From: Bacillota bacterium
GTDB taxonomy: Bacteria > Bacillota > Dethiobacteria > DTU022
Length of the DNA stretch: 64,000 nucleotides
Reading direction: 5' to 3'
NCBI GenBank assembly: GCA_033549065.1
Contig: JAWSUE010000002.1
Span: forward strand, 62,001-126,000
The notes beneath the pieces are model-generated. The model did no database searches. It was not told where the DNA came from and saw only the letters and a program-made list of their open reading frames with translations. The stretch's first letter is position 1; the number at the start of each line of letters is the position of its first letter. Positions 36,817-46,195 of the stretch are shown here, in pieces. The position numbers were made by a program, and so were the translations under genes.

Positions 36817-38955
36817 ATGATTGAAGCACTACTAACGGCATTAGCCAAGTTTAACGATCCACTGGCGATCGGAATGATTTTTCTGGGTGCAGTCCTGGGG
36901 ATTATGTTTGGGGCCCTCCCGGGCTTTAGTCCTGTTACCGGCCTAGCTCTTTTGTTGCCTTTTACTTTTGGGATGGACCCCATGATCGCCATGATTTTGT
37001 TTGCCGGAGTGATCGGCAGTGCCCACTTTGGCGGTTCTATTCCCTCCATTTTGCTCAATACCCCGGGGACTGCTCCCAACGCCTGCACCTGTTTTGACGG
37101 TTTTCCCCTGGCCAGGAAGGGCCAGGCAGCCCGTGCACTGGCCATTTCGGCCACCAGCGCCGGTGTTGCCACCGTTATCGGTCTGGCCGCCTTGATGTTG
37201 GCGATTCCCATCATCCGGCCATTTATCCTCTCTTTCATGACACCTGATTTTTTTTGGTTGGTTGTGTTCGGACTGGTTACGATTTCTTTTGCCAGTAAGG
37301 GAAATCTGCTTAAAGGCCTGGCTGGCGGGGGTATTGGAGTTCTGCTGGCCTTTATCGGTTATTCAGGGCTTTTTGCGATAGAGCGCTTTACCTTCAACAG
37401 CCACTACCTCTGGGATGGTTTAAAACTTGTTCCCCTGGTGATCGGAATATTTGCCATCAGCGAAATCATCAGCTATGCCTCCAAAGGGGGTACCATTTCC
37501 CAGGTTGATATGGCCGAAAAGGGCAAGGGAGTCTGGTGGCGGCAGGTAAAGCAGGGAATGAAAGATGTGCTTTCCCGACCAGTACAAGTTATTCGTGGAA
37601 GCCTGATCGGTGTAGTGATCGGGGCCATCCCTGGTGTGGGCGGTTCGGCAGCCAATTTCATCTCTTATACTGTAGCAATGCAGAATTCCAAGCATGCGGA
37701 AGAATACGGTAGGGGTAGCATCGATGGACTTATCGCCAGCGAGACGGCTAACGATGCCAAGGACGGACCGGCGATCCTGCCCACAGTTGCCTTCGGCATT
37801 CCCGGCAGCCCCGATACTGCAATCTTGCTGGCTGCTCTAATCCTGCACGGCCTTACCCCGGGACCTCTGCTTCTGCGGGATGATCTGCCCATAGTGATGA
37901 TGCTGGTTTTGGGCATATTTTTCTCCCAGATATTTACCAGCAGTTTCGGCCTTTTCAGCGCCAACCTGCTTGCCCGGATTACCGTGATCAGGGTGCAGTT
38001 ATTGGCCCCCTTTGTCCTTATTCTTTGCATAGCCGGGGCTTTTGCTTACCGCCAGTATATATGGGATGTTCTCCTAGCAGTGCTGTTCGGAGTAATCGGC
38101 TACCTATTCAAGCGTTATGATTTCAGGGTGATCACCATCTTGATCGGCTACATGCTGGGATCCATGGTTGAAAGATATTTTCATACCTCCCTGCGGCTGG
38201 CCCAGGGAAGCTACACTGTATTTGTAAGCAACCCCATATCGGTGGTGTTAATTGTTCTGATCCTGACCATGCTGCTTTATCCTGTAATCAAGGGCTGGCT
38301 GCAGCACCGCCGGGAAAAGGGAAATAAGGCACAGGAAGACGGTTTGCAAATTGCCGAGAAAACTACTCAGTCTGCTGTCGAATCTGCAACGATTTCTGCC
38401 GGGAACGAAAAAGAAAAGTTTAAGCCCTGGAAGAACGGTGAGTTTATATTTACAGCCGTGGTTACTGCCTTTGTTTTACTGATCATGGCCGTATCCTTCC
38501 AGTATGGCGAAAGGGCGCGTATGGTGCCCTTGCTTGTAAGCAGCGGCACGCTGGTCCTTCTCCTGGGTCTGCTGGTAGGTCACTTTTTCCCGGAACTTAT
38601 GAAACGCATGGAAGTGGGTCTGGATGATATGCTCGGGGGCAGTTCGAAACAGAAGTGCGATGCAGAGGAAAAAGAGCAAACGGCTATCGGATCGGTATTG
38701 CGGATCATCTTTTGGATAGTCGGTTTAGCTACCATTATTTTCCTCTTTGGCTTGCCAGTGAGCATACCGCTGCTCTTGCTGGCGTTTCTGCTTTTCGAAG
38801 GAAAAGTTGTTTGGTGGAAAGCGCTGCTCATAGCTGCGGTAGGCTCAGTTATCTTTTTTGTAGCTTTGAATTACCTGGGTGTACGGCTCTGGTTGGGAGC
38901 AATTCCGAGACTCATACCCGGAATCCTGGGAGGCAGCATTATCCCTCGCCTCTAA
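36817..38955 (+). CDS. TctA-TctB-like fusion transporter, paralogue 1
   Basis: About 712 residues. The first 500 match TctA: membrane segments with GALPGFSPVTGLALLLPFTFGM, FGGSIPSILLNTPGTAPNACTCFDG (only key parts shown) and GIPGSPDTAILL. Residues from about 545 to 690 add four hydrophobic segments that look like the small subunit TctB fused to the C-terminus after a charged linker. This would be the membrane core working with TctC, driven by an ion gradient. ATG 36817 is chosen by comparison with the tandem paralogue. It is 120 bases past tctC. Confidence 0.82.
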   Translation: MIEALLTALAKFNDPLAIGMIFLGAVLGIMFGALPGFSPVTGLALLLPFTFGMDPMIAMILFAGVIGSAHFGGSIPSILLNTPGTAPNACTCFDGFPLARKGQAARALAISATSAGVATVIGLAALMLAIPIIRPFILSFMTPDFFWLVVFGLVTISFASKGNLLKGLAGGGIGVLLAFIGYSGLFAIERFTFNSHYLWDGLKLVPLVIGIFAISEIISYASKGGTISQVDMAEKGKGVWWRQVKQGMKDVLSRPVQVIRGSLIGVVIGAIPGVGGSAANFISYTVAMQNSKHAEEYGRGSIDGLIASETANDAKDGPAILPTVAFGIPGSPDTAILLAALILHGLTPGPLLLRDDLPIVMMLVLGIFFSQIFTSSFGLFSANLLARITVIRVQLLAPFVLILCIAGAFAYRQYIWDVLLAVLFGVIGYLFKRYDFRVITILIGYMLGSMVERYFHTSLRLAQGSYTVFVSNPISVVLIVLILTMLLYPVIKGWLQHRREKGNKAQEDGLQIAEKTTQSAVESATISAGNEKEKFKPWKNGEFIFTAVVTAFVLLIMAVSFQYGERARMVPLLVSSGTLVLLLGLLVGHFFPELMKRMEVGLDDMLGGSSKQKCDAEEKEQTAIGSVLRIIFWIVGLATIIFLFGLPVSIPLLLLAFLLFEGKVVWWKALLIAAVGSVIFFVALNYLGVRLWLGAIPRLIPGILGGSIIPRL

Positions 38956-38996
38956 TGACAAATTTTGAAGCTGTAATTTATTCTGGCTCACCGTTT

Positions 38997-39014
38997 AAAT
39001 AAATATATTTATTT
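38997..39014. repeat. 18 bp AT palindrome
   Basis: AAATAAATATATTTATTT is a perfect palindrome in the 253-base space between the two transporter paralogues. The rest of the gap shows no gene. Confidence 0.4.
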
Positions 39015-39208
39015 TTGTGAATTAATTTCTACCGCCTGAAGAGTTTTCTGCGCTAAAATAATAATGGTATGAAAATTGCTATAATCTAATAACAAACATA
39101 AATAAAGCATGTGATGTAGGTGGAGCGATGGTTCCAAAAAGACGCTGGTAATCAATCTTGCATTAAGTAATAAAGCTTTTCAAAGTATGAATAGGGGAGA
39201 TGGAATTA

Positions 39209-41347
39209 ATGATTGAAGCTTTACTGGCGGCATTAGCCAAGTTTAACGATCCAGTGGCGATCGGGATGATTTTTCTGGGTGCAATCCTTGGGATTACATT
39301 TGGGGCGCTTCCGGGCTTCAGTCCGGTTACAGGTTTAGCCCTTGCTCTTCCTTTTACTTTTGGTATGGATCCTATGATCGCCATGATTTTGTTTGCAGGG
39401 ATTATCGGCAGCGCCCACTTTGGTGGTTCCATTCCCGCCATCTTGCTGAATACCCCGGGGACCGCTCCCAACGCCTGTACCTGTTTCGATGGTTTTCCTC
39501 TGGCCAAACAGGGCCAGGCAGCCCGTGCTCTGGCCATTTCAGCCACCAGCGCGGGCGTCGGTACTGTTATCGGATTGATCGCATTGATTATAGCTATCCC
39601 AATTATTAGGCCGTTTATTCTCTCTTTTATGACACCTGATTTCTTCTGGCTGGTCGTGTTTGGACTGGTTACGATTTCTTTTGCCAGCAAGGGGAACCTG
39701 TTGAAAGGGCTGGCCGGTGGGGGTTTCGGGGTTTTGCTGGCCTTTATTGGTTATTCCGGTCTCTTTGCCATAGAACGTTTTACCCTTAGCAGTTGGTACC
39801 TATGGGATGGTTTAAAGCTGGTTCCCCTGGTGATCGGAATATTCGCCATCAGCGAAATCATCAGCTATGCCTCCAAGGGGGGCACCATCTCCCAGGTTGA
39901 TATGACCGAAAAGGGCAAAGGAGTCTGGTGGCGGCAGGTAAAGCAGGGAGTCAAAGATGTTTTTTCCCGGCCGCTAATCTTTATCAGGGGAAGCCTGATC
40001 GGCGTTGTGATCGGGGCTATTCCCGGTGTGGGTGGTTCGGCAGCCAATTTCATTTCTTACACCGTAGCGATGCAGAATTCAAAACATGCTGAAGAATACG
40101 GCAAGGGCAGCATCGAGGCATTAATCGCCAGTGAGACGGCTAACGATGCAAAAGACGGCCCGGCGATCCTGCCCACGGTTGCCTTCGGCATTCCCGGCAG
40201 TCCCGATACGGCAATTTTGCTGGCGGCGCTTATTCTACACGGCTTGACCCCGGGACCTCTACTTCTACGGGACGATCTACCCATCGTGATGATGCTGGTT
40301 TTGGGCATATTTTTCTCCCAGATATTTACAAGCAGTTTCGGACTATTCAGCGCCAACCTGTTGGCTCGAATCACTATGATCAGGGTGCAGCTGTTGGCTC
40401 CCTTCGTTCTGATCCTTTGCATAGCCGGGGCCTTTGCTTACCGGCAGTATATCTGGGATATCCTCCTGGCGGTATTACTTGGAGTAGTCGGATACCTTTT
40501 TAAGCGCTACGATTTCAGAGTGATCACCATTTTGATCGGTTATATGCTTGGATCCATGGCTGAAAGGTATTTTCATACATCCCTGCGGCTGGCCCAGGGA
40601 AGCTACACTGTATTTGTGAGCAACCCCATTTCGGTGGTGTTAATTGTTCTGATACTGACCATGCTGCTTTATCCTGTAATTAAGGGCTGGCTGCAGTATC
40701 GTCGGGAAAAGGGAAATAAGGCACAGGAAGACGGTTTGCAAATAGCCGAGAAAACTACTCAGTCTGCTGTCGAATCTGCACCGGTTGCTGCCGGGGACGA
40801 AATAGAAAAGCTTAAACCCTGGAAGAGCGGTGAGTTTATATTTACCGTGGCGATTGCTGTCTTTGTTCTGATGATCTTGATCTTTTCCTTCCAGTATGGA
40901 GAAAGGGCGCGCTTGATGCCCATAATTGTTAGCAGCGGCACGTTGATTCTTCTCCTGGGTTTGTTGGTGGGTCACTTTTCCCCGGAGTTGATGAAACGTA
41001 TGGAAGTGGGTCTGGATGAGATGCTTGGGGGGAGTTCGAAAAAGAAGTGTGAAGTAGAGGAAGAGGTGCAAACGGCTGCCGGATCGGTATTGCGGATCAT
41101 CTTCTGGATTGTTGGTATGGGTGCCGCTATTTTCCTCTTTGGCCTTCCTGTGAGTATACCGCTATTCCTGCTGGCATATCTGATATTAGAAGGGAAAATT
41201 GTCTGGTGGAAGGCGCTCCTCATTGCGGCCTTGGGCGCGGCTATCTTTTTTGTGGCTTTGAATTTCCTGGGCGTACGGCTCTGGTTGGGAGCGATTCCGA
41301 GTCTCATACCCGATATCCTTGGCGGCAGCATTATCCCTCGCCTCTAG
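39209..41347 (+). CDS. TctA-TctB-like fusion transporter, paralogue 2
   Basis: The protein has the same length as paralogue 1 (712 residues) and is very close to it along the TctA part; changes cluster in the linker and the C-terminal TctB-like segment (for example IAVFVLMILIFSFQYG against VTAFVLLIMAVSFQYG). Both keep the GFSPVTG and GIPGSPDT motifs, so both look functional. ATG 39209 follows AGGGGAG by nine bases. There is no second TctC, so both cores may share one binding protein, or one may act with a distant one. Confidence 0.82.
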   Translation: MIEALLAALAKFNDPVAIGMIFLGAILGITFGALPGFSPVTGLALALPFTFGMDPMIAMILFAGIIGSAHFGGSIPAILLNTPGTAPNACTCFDGFPLAKQGQAARALAISATSAGVGTVIGLIALIIAIPIIRPFILSFMTPDFFWLVVFGLVTISFASKGNLLKGLAGGGFGVLLAFIGYSGLFAIERFTLSSWYLWDGLKLVPLVIGIFAISEIISYASKGGTISQVDMTEKGKGVWWRQVKQGVKDVFSRPLIFIRGSLIGVVIGAIPGVGGSAANFISYTVAMQNSKHAEEYGKGSIEALIASETANDAKDGPAILPTVAFGIPGSPDTAILLAALILHGLTPGPLLLRDDLPIVMMLVLGIFFSQIFTSSFGLFSANLLARITMIRVQLLAPFVLILCIAGAFAYRQYIWDILLAVLLGVVGYLFKRYDFRVITILIGYMLGSMAERYFHTSLRLAQGSYTVFVSNPISVVLIVLILTMLLYPVIKGWLQYRREKGNKAQEDGLQIAEKTTQSAVESAPVAAGDEIEKLKPWKSGEFIFTVAIAVFVLMILIFSFQYGERARLMPIIVSSGTLILLLGLLVGHFSPELMKRMEVGLDEMLGGSSKKKCEVEEEVQTAAGSVLRIIFWIVGMGAAIFLFGLPVSIPLFLLAYLILEGKIVWWKALLIAALGAAIFFVALNFLGVRLWLGAIPSLIPDILGGSIIPRL

Positions 41348-41432
41348 GATTTTCTGGTAGCACGGTCATGAATTATTTCAGCGTTAAACGGGTAATCAGG
41401 AAAATATTAAAAAACAGGTTTGGGAGGATGAT

Positions 41433-42263
41433 ATGATAAAGGTCATTAACATTAAAAGTAAGGATTCAGTTCCGGTGGAGGAAGGACATGTTCGAACCTT
41501 GCTCCGACCGGACGAGGATGGAACCCGGGTTCATTTGGTTATAAAAGAGCTCGATCCGGGAAAGACCTGTTGTCTTACCCGGAAAGACCGGACTCAGGTT
41601 GCCTATATCCTTGAAGGTGAGAAAGCTAAGATCACGCACACATCGGATGGAAGCACTACCGGACATGCTGTGAATAAGCGATCCGGCGTCTATCTTGAGC
41701 CCGGTGAGCTGTCAGAGATCACAACCAGTGCCACACCTCTTACCCTGCTGTTGGTGGACGTGCCGAAGTACACAGGAAGAAAGACCGACAACGACAAGCC
41801 GAAGGGCTATATCTTCGTGGAAGAGCAGCTCCAGTCGCTCATCGATGAGAAACGCTCTCGCGAGCGGATCTTCTGGGTCAACCAGGAAACCGGTTTATCT
41901 GATTCCTTTGACCTCCAATTGGGCCGGATGTTCTACGAACCTCACGCTTATTCACCAAGACATATGCATCTTCCCTCTGAAACTTGTAGCGTTATCCCGG
42001 AGCACTTCTATTTCATCTTAAAGGGAACCGGAGAGGTCCGCCATGACAATGGCAGTCTACCGGTCGGTCCTGGTGACCTTGTCTTTATACCTTCGGGTGA
42101 CTGGCATTCGTTAATCTCTTCCAAATCGGGATTCGACTACATTGAGTTCGAATCGCCATTCGACTTCGTGACCAGGATGGATGTCGATCCGTTTGGCAAG
42201 AACTGGTACATCAAAGGTACCGACGATGGCACAGGCAAGCCAAAACTCTGGGTGCAAAGCTGA
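41433..42263 (+). CDS. Bicupin protein, unknown substrate
   Basis: The 276 residues form two cupin domains. The N-terminal cupin has no HxH motif, while the C-terminal one has RHMHLPSE (about residues 176-183), EHFYFILKG and GDWHSL, giving a likely metal site of three histidines and a glutamate. The length is like KduI, IolB or ureidoglycine aminohydrolase, but no signature of any of these is clear. In a sugar-acid or cyclitol pathway an isomerase role would fit. GGGAGG precedes the ATG. It directly follows the transporter genes. Confidence 0.65.
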   Translation: MIKVINIKSKDSVPVEEGHVRTLLRPDEDGTRVHLVIKELDPGKTCCLTRKDRTQVAYILEGEKAKITHTSDGSTTGHAVNKRSGVYLEPGELSEITTSATPLTLLLVDVPKYTGRKTDNDKPKGYIFVEEQLQSLIDEKRSRERIFWVNQETGLSDSFDLQLGRMFYEPHAYSPRHMHLPSETCSVIPEHFYFILKGTGEVRHDNGSLPVGPGDLVFIPSGDWHSLISSKSGFDYIEFESPFDFVTRMDVDPFGKNWYIKGTDDGTGKPKLWVQS

Positions 42264-42382
42264 ACGCGTAACAACCATCTACCTCGGCTATCAGGTATTA
42301 ACTTAAATACAACACTTTAAGATAGCCACATAATTTAATCACCAAAAATAAATGGACCTTAGTCACTTAAGGGGTAACCAAT

Positions 42383-43240
42383 ATGTTAACCGAAGAGAAA
42401 AAGAAAGAATTGAAGAGGTTTGCTGCGCAAATCAGGTTGGAGACTTTACATGAGTTTAAACACCTTGGTTTTGGTCATGTCGGCGGTTCCATGTCAATTG
42501 TGGAAACCCTGGCAGTGCTATATGGTGAAGTTATGAATGTAAGAGCCGAAGATCCGGAATGGAAAGAGCGCGATTGGCTGGTCTTATCAAAGGGGCATGC
42601 CGGTCCTTCTTTATATGCGACTTTAGCCTTGAAAGGTTTTTTCTCCATGGATGAGTTGAAAACCTTAAACAGGCCCGGTACTGCTTTGCCCAGCCACTGT
42701 GATCGTAACAAAACGATCGGGGTTGATATGACTACGGGTTCGCTGGGCCAGGGAATATCCACCGCTATAGGTATTGCCCTCGGTAACCGCCTTGATAAAA
42801 GAAACAGCTATACTTACCTTATTCTCGGTGATGGGGAATGCAACGAAGGCCAGGTTTGGGAAGGGGCTCTTTTTGCTGCTCATCATCGGTTAGACAACAT
42901 GATTGCTTTTGTGGATTACAACAAGCAGCAGCTTGATGGTTACACAAGGGATATTTTGGATCTGGGTAACCTGGCGGAAAAGTTTGCATGTTTTGGCTGG
43001 TACACTTACGAGGTAGATGGTCATGATATAGAGGAAATTTATAATGCTTTGATGCAGGCCCGTAGCAGTGAAGGGAAACCTTCAGCCATAATCCTGCACA
43101 CTCAAAAGGGTAAGGGGTGTACTTTTGCTGAAGGGATATTGGACAATCATCATATGGCTTTTACCGTTGAACAGATCGACGAGGCTATTAGCCATATAGA
43201 AATTCAGTTGGGCACATTAATGGCAGATAATGGTAATTAA
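42383..43240 (+). CDS. Transketolase, N-terminal (TPP-binding) subunit
   Basis: The 285-residue protein is the first half of a split transketolase. GHVGGSMSIVETLAVLYGEVM, LSKGHAGPSLYATLA and the thiamine diphosphate motif GDGECNEGQVWEG ending in NKQQLDG (about residues 149-180) are all present. With its C-terminal partner it transfers two-carbon ketol units. Split versions in catabolic gene clusters often act on unusual sugars or sugar acids rather than in the pentose phosphate pathway. The start has AAGGGG upstream. Confidence 0.88.
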   Translation: MLTEEKKKELKRFAAQIRLETLHEFKHLGFGHVGGSMSIVETLAVLYGEVMNVRAEDPEWKERDWLVLSKGHAGPSLYATLALKGFFSMDELKTLNRPGTALPSHCDRNKTIGVDMTTGSLGQGISTAIGIALGNRLDKRNSYTYLILGDGECNEGQVWEGALFAAHHRLDNMIAFVDYNKQQLDGYTRDILDLGNLAEKFACFGWYTYEVDGHDIEEIYNALMQARSSEGKPSAIILHTQKGKGCTFAEGILDNHHMAFTVEQIDEAISHIEIQLGTLMADNGN

Positions 43241-43261
43241 AATATATAAGGTGGTTACTAA

Positions 43262-44227
43262 GTGAGTATATACCTGGCCGAAAGCAATGTTCAGGAAGAT
43301 ATCATGATGCGTGATATGTACTGCCGGACCTTGATAGAACTTGCCGAGGAAGATGAACGTATTGTAGCGCTGGATGCGGACTTGATGAAATCCATGGGGA
43401 TGATCCCCTTTTTGAAAGCTTACCCGGAGCGTACTTTTAACTGTGGAGTCCAGGAAGCCAATATGATTGGTGTTGCTGCCGGCCTTTCAGCTACGGGGAA
43501 AATCCCTTATGTTCACAGCTTTGGCACTTTTTCCACCAGAAGATGTTATGACCAGATTTATATGTCGGCAGCATATGCAAAGCTAAATGTACGCATTATT
43601 GGCAGTGATCCCGGTATAACTGCCGCATACAACGGCGGAACACATATGCCTCTTGAAGACCTGGGAATAATGCGACTCATTCCCGATCTGACCATTATTG
43701 AACCGGTTGATTCGGTGATGCTTCAGGATATTATCAAACAGTTAGCCAATCTTTACGGAGTGTTTTATGTGCGCCTGCTTCGCCGGAATGCAGTTAAAGT
43801 ATATGAATCCGGTTCCACTTTTAAAATCGACAAAGCGGTTACGCTAAAGGAAGGAAATGATCTTACGATCATCGCTTCAGGAATTATGGTGGTGGAAGCT
43901 TTGAAAGCGGCTAAGTTATTATCCACCAGAGGGATCTCCGCCAGGGTGGTAAATAATTTTACCTTAAAACCCATTGATAAAGAGACCATTTGCCGGTGTG
44001 CTCTGGAAACAGGGGCTATCGTGACTGTGGAAAATCATAATATTGTGGGAGGCCTTGGTTCAGCAGTGGCGGAAGTTCTCGCAGAAAATACTCCTGTTCC
44101 CCTGGAACGGGTAGGGGTATGTGATCTCTTTGGTGAAGTCGGTCCTGTTGAATATTTAATGGAGAATTTCAATATGACAGCCGCCTCTATAGTTGAGCGG
44201 GCTAAAATAGTTCTGGGAAAAAAGTAA
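43262..44227 (+). CDS. Transketolase, C-terminal subunit
   Basis: The 321-residue second half carries the pyrimidine-binding domain, with FNCGVQEANMIGVAAGLS holding the cofactor-activating glutamate (about Glu65), GSDPGITAAYNGGTH and a C-terminal domain starting at about residue 190. It forms a heterotetramer with the N-terminal subunit. GTG is the listed start with AAGGTGG upstream. The gene is 21 bases after its partner and 12 before the dehydrogenase gene. Confidence 0.88.
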   Translation: MSIYLAESNVQEDIMMRDMYCRTLIELAEEDERIVALDADLMKSMGMIPFLKAYPERTFNCGVQEANMIGVAAGLSATGKIPYVHSFGTFSTRRCYDQIYMSAAYAKLNVRIIGSDPGITAAYNGGTHMPLEDLGIMRLIPDLTIIEPVDSVMLQDIIKQLANLYGVFYVRLLRRNAVKVYESGSTFKIDKAVTLKEGNDLTIIASGIMVVEALKAAKLLSTRGISARVVNNFTLKPIDKETICRCALETGAIVTVENHNIVGGLGSAVAEVLAENTPVPLERVGVCDLFGEVGPVEYLMENFNMTAASIVERAKIVLGKK

Positions 44228-44239
44228 AGGAGTGTTATC

Positions 44240-45310
44240 ATGACAATTCCGGAGAAGATGACTGCACTAGTTCTCAAGCAGTATAATGATTACTCCATCG
44301 AGAAGGTAGATGTACCCGAGCCTGGATACCAGGAGGCGCTCTGCCGGGTTAAGTCAGTAGCAATTTGCGGAACGGATCCCGGGTTGATAGCAGGAAAGTT
44401 TGCCGGTATCTGGCCGCGGGAATTTCCCTTTATCCCCGGTCATGAGTGGGCTGGTGAGATTGTTGCTCTGGGTGAAAATACCCAGGAATTTGGCTGGAAA
44501 ATCGGCGAGAGGGTTGCGGGAACTTCTCATGTAGGATGTGGTATTTGCCGGATGTGTACTACTGGCCGCTACAACTTGTGCGATTATTACGGTAATAAAA
44601 AAGTCCACCGGCATTACGGACATTACAGTCAAGGCGCGTATGCAGAATACCAGGCAGCTCATATCAAGACTCTACACCGCCTTCCTGAAAGTTTATCATT
44701 TGATCAGGGAGCGATGGTAGATGGGACCAGTATCGCACTTCACTCAGCCAAGCGTGGTAAAATTTGCCCAGGTGACACGGTGGTTATCTTTGGACCTGGG
44801 CCGATGGGGCTGCAGGTTTACATGTGTGCGGAAGCGCTGGGCGCGGGAAGGATTATTGTGATTGGCCGGGGGGATCGGCTGTTGAAAGCCAAAGAGTTGG
44901 GTGCTGAAATTGTGGATATTGAGAAAGGCGATCCTGTTAAAGAGGTTCTCGAGCTTACGAACGGAAGAGGTGCTGAAGTAATTGTGGAGTGTTCCGGCGC
45001 TCATGATGTTGCTGCTCAGGCGATCCAGGTTGCCCGGAAAAACGCCAATATTGTCTTTGCGGGCCTGCCAAAGCAGAACGTGGAAATCCCGATGTTAAAG
45101 CTAATCCTGGAAGAAATGAACCTGTTTGGGGTTCGCGCCAACCAGAGCACCTGTGAAGAGATTATTCCCCTCATGGTTAAAGGCAAGGTTCAGCCGGAGA
45201 AGATAATTACTCACCATTTTCCGTTAACAGAGTTTCCAAAAGCTCTCGAGACCTTTGTTAAGCGGTTAGATCGTGCTTTGAAAGTAGTTTTACATCCTGA
45301 TTTAAACTGA
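44240..45310 (+). CDS. Zinc-dependent alcohol/polyol dehydrogenase (MDR family)
   Basis: The 356-residue protein has the catalytic zinc sites CGTDPG and GHEWAGEI, the structural zinc loop with four cysteines (CGICRMC and a fourth after seven residues), and the NAD-binding GPGPMGLQVY. It would oxidise a hydroxyl group in a sugar, polyol or cyclitol. In the inositol route of Thermotoga a protein of this family (IolM) oxidises scyllo-inosose, next to IolN- and IolO-type enzymes as here. That match is contextual; the substrate remains open. Confidence 0.8.
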   Translation: MTIPEKMTALVLKQYNDYSIEKVDVPEPGYQEALCRVKSVAICGTDPGLIAGKFAGIWPREFPFIPGHEWAGEIVALGENTQEFGWKIGERVAGTSHVGCGICRMCTTGRYNLCDYYGNKKVHRHYGHYSQGAYAEYQAAHIKTLHRLPESLSFDQGAMVDGTSIALHSAKRGKICPGDTVVIFGPGPMGLQVYMCAEALGAGRIIVIGRGDRLLKAKELGAEIVDIEKGDPVKEVLELTNGRGAEVIVECSGAHDVAAQAIQVARKNANIVFAGLPKQNVEIPMLKLILEEMNLFGVRANQSTCEEIIPLMVKGKVQPEKIITHHFPLTEFPKALETFVKRLDRALKVVLHPDLN

Positions 45311-45342
45311 ACCATGATTGTAATTCGGATGGGAGGAAAAAA

Positions 45343-46167
45343 ATGAGATTATCTTTAACCTGGACAGCTCAACCACGTAAATTTGCGCCCCTAATACTTA
45401 CGGGAGATTTCGCCGGCAGTGTTGAAACAGCTAATAGTATGGGGTATCAGGGAATTGAAATGAGTATAAGAACAGCATATGATATTTCTGCCACAGAGGT
45501 AATAGGGGTGATTAAAAAATATGGTGTTCAAGTGTCCGCAGTCTCGACTGGATTGGCTTACGTGGAAGACGGTTTAAGTCTTGTTAATGAAGATAAAGAA
45601 ATACGGCAGAATGCCGAGGTTAGATTCAAAGAGCAGATTGCCTTTGCCTCGGCAGTTCAATCGGATAATGTAATATTTGGGCTGTTACGCGGAAAATTAA
45701 GTGAAAAGATTTCTGTCAGGCAGAAGCAGCAGGAGTGGATCAAGACGGCTATGAAATCTTGCGCCGCCTATGCTGAAAACTGTGGAGTAAATATTAGCAT
45801 TGAGCCGATCAACCGTTATGAAACAAACTACTTAAATACCATGGCGGAAGCAGTAGCTTTTATCGGTGAAGTGGGAATGGATAATCTATATGTTATGGCA
45901 GATACTTTTCACATGAATATCGAAGAAAAAAACACTGTGGATTGCATTGCCAGGTACAAAGATAAGATATCTTATGTTCATTTAGCCGATAGTAATCGCC
46001 AAATTCCCGGAAATGCTCACATCGATTTTCCTGCGATTATCAATGCACTGAAACATATAAACTATAGCGGGTTTCTATCGTTGGAGTGCTTACTAATCGA
46101 TGATCCGGCCAAGGAGGCGATGCAGGCACACAGGTATTTATCTACTTTGTTCAACAGTCAGGAGTAA
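45343..46167 (+). CDS. Sugar epimerase/isomerase, xylose-isomerase-like TIM barrel
   Basis: The 274-residue TIM barrel carries IEPINRYE (about residues 151-158), ADTFHMN (about 186) and a late LSLECLL, which give the two glutamates, aspartate and histidine that bind the metal in the D-tagatose-3-epimerase/IolO type group. Such enzymes move keto groups or flip stereocentres of ketoses and keto-acids. The neighbours (dehydrogenase, creatininase-like hydrolase) suggest a keto-sugar acid substrate. A GGAGG site precedes the ATG. Confidence 0.75.
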   Translation: MRLSLTWTAQPRKFAPLILTGDFAGSVETANSMGYQGIEMSIRTAYDISATEVIGVIKKYGVQVSAVSTGLAYVEDGLSLVNEDKEIRQNAEVRFKEQIAFASAVQSDNVIFGLLRGKLSEKISVRQKQQEWIKTAMKSCAAYAENCGVNISIEPINRYETNYLNTMAEAVAFIGEVGMDNLYVMADTFHMNIEEKNTVDCIARYKDKISYVHLADSNRQIPGNAHIDFPAIINALKHINYSGFLSLECLLIDDPAKEAMQAHRYLSTLFNSQE

Positions 46168-46195
46168 AATATGTAATCAGGAGGATAAATAAACC

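Noticed and set aside
41433-42263. Naming the bicupin KduI, IolB or ureidoglycine aminohydrolase
   Set aside because: Length fits, but the signature motifs of these families are not clear in the sequence.
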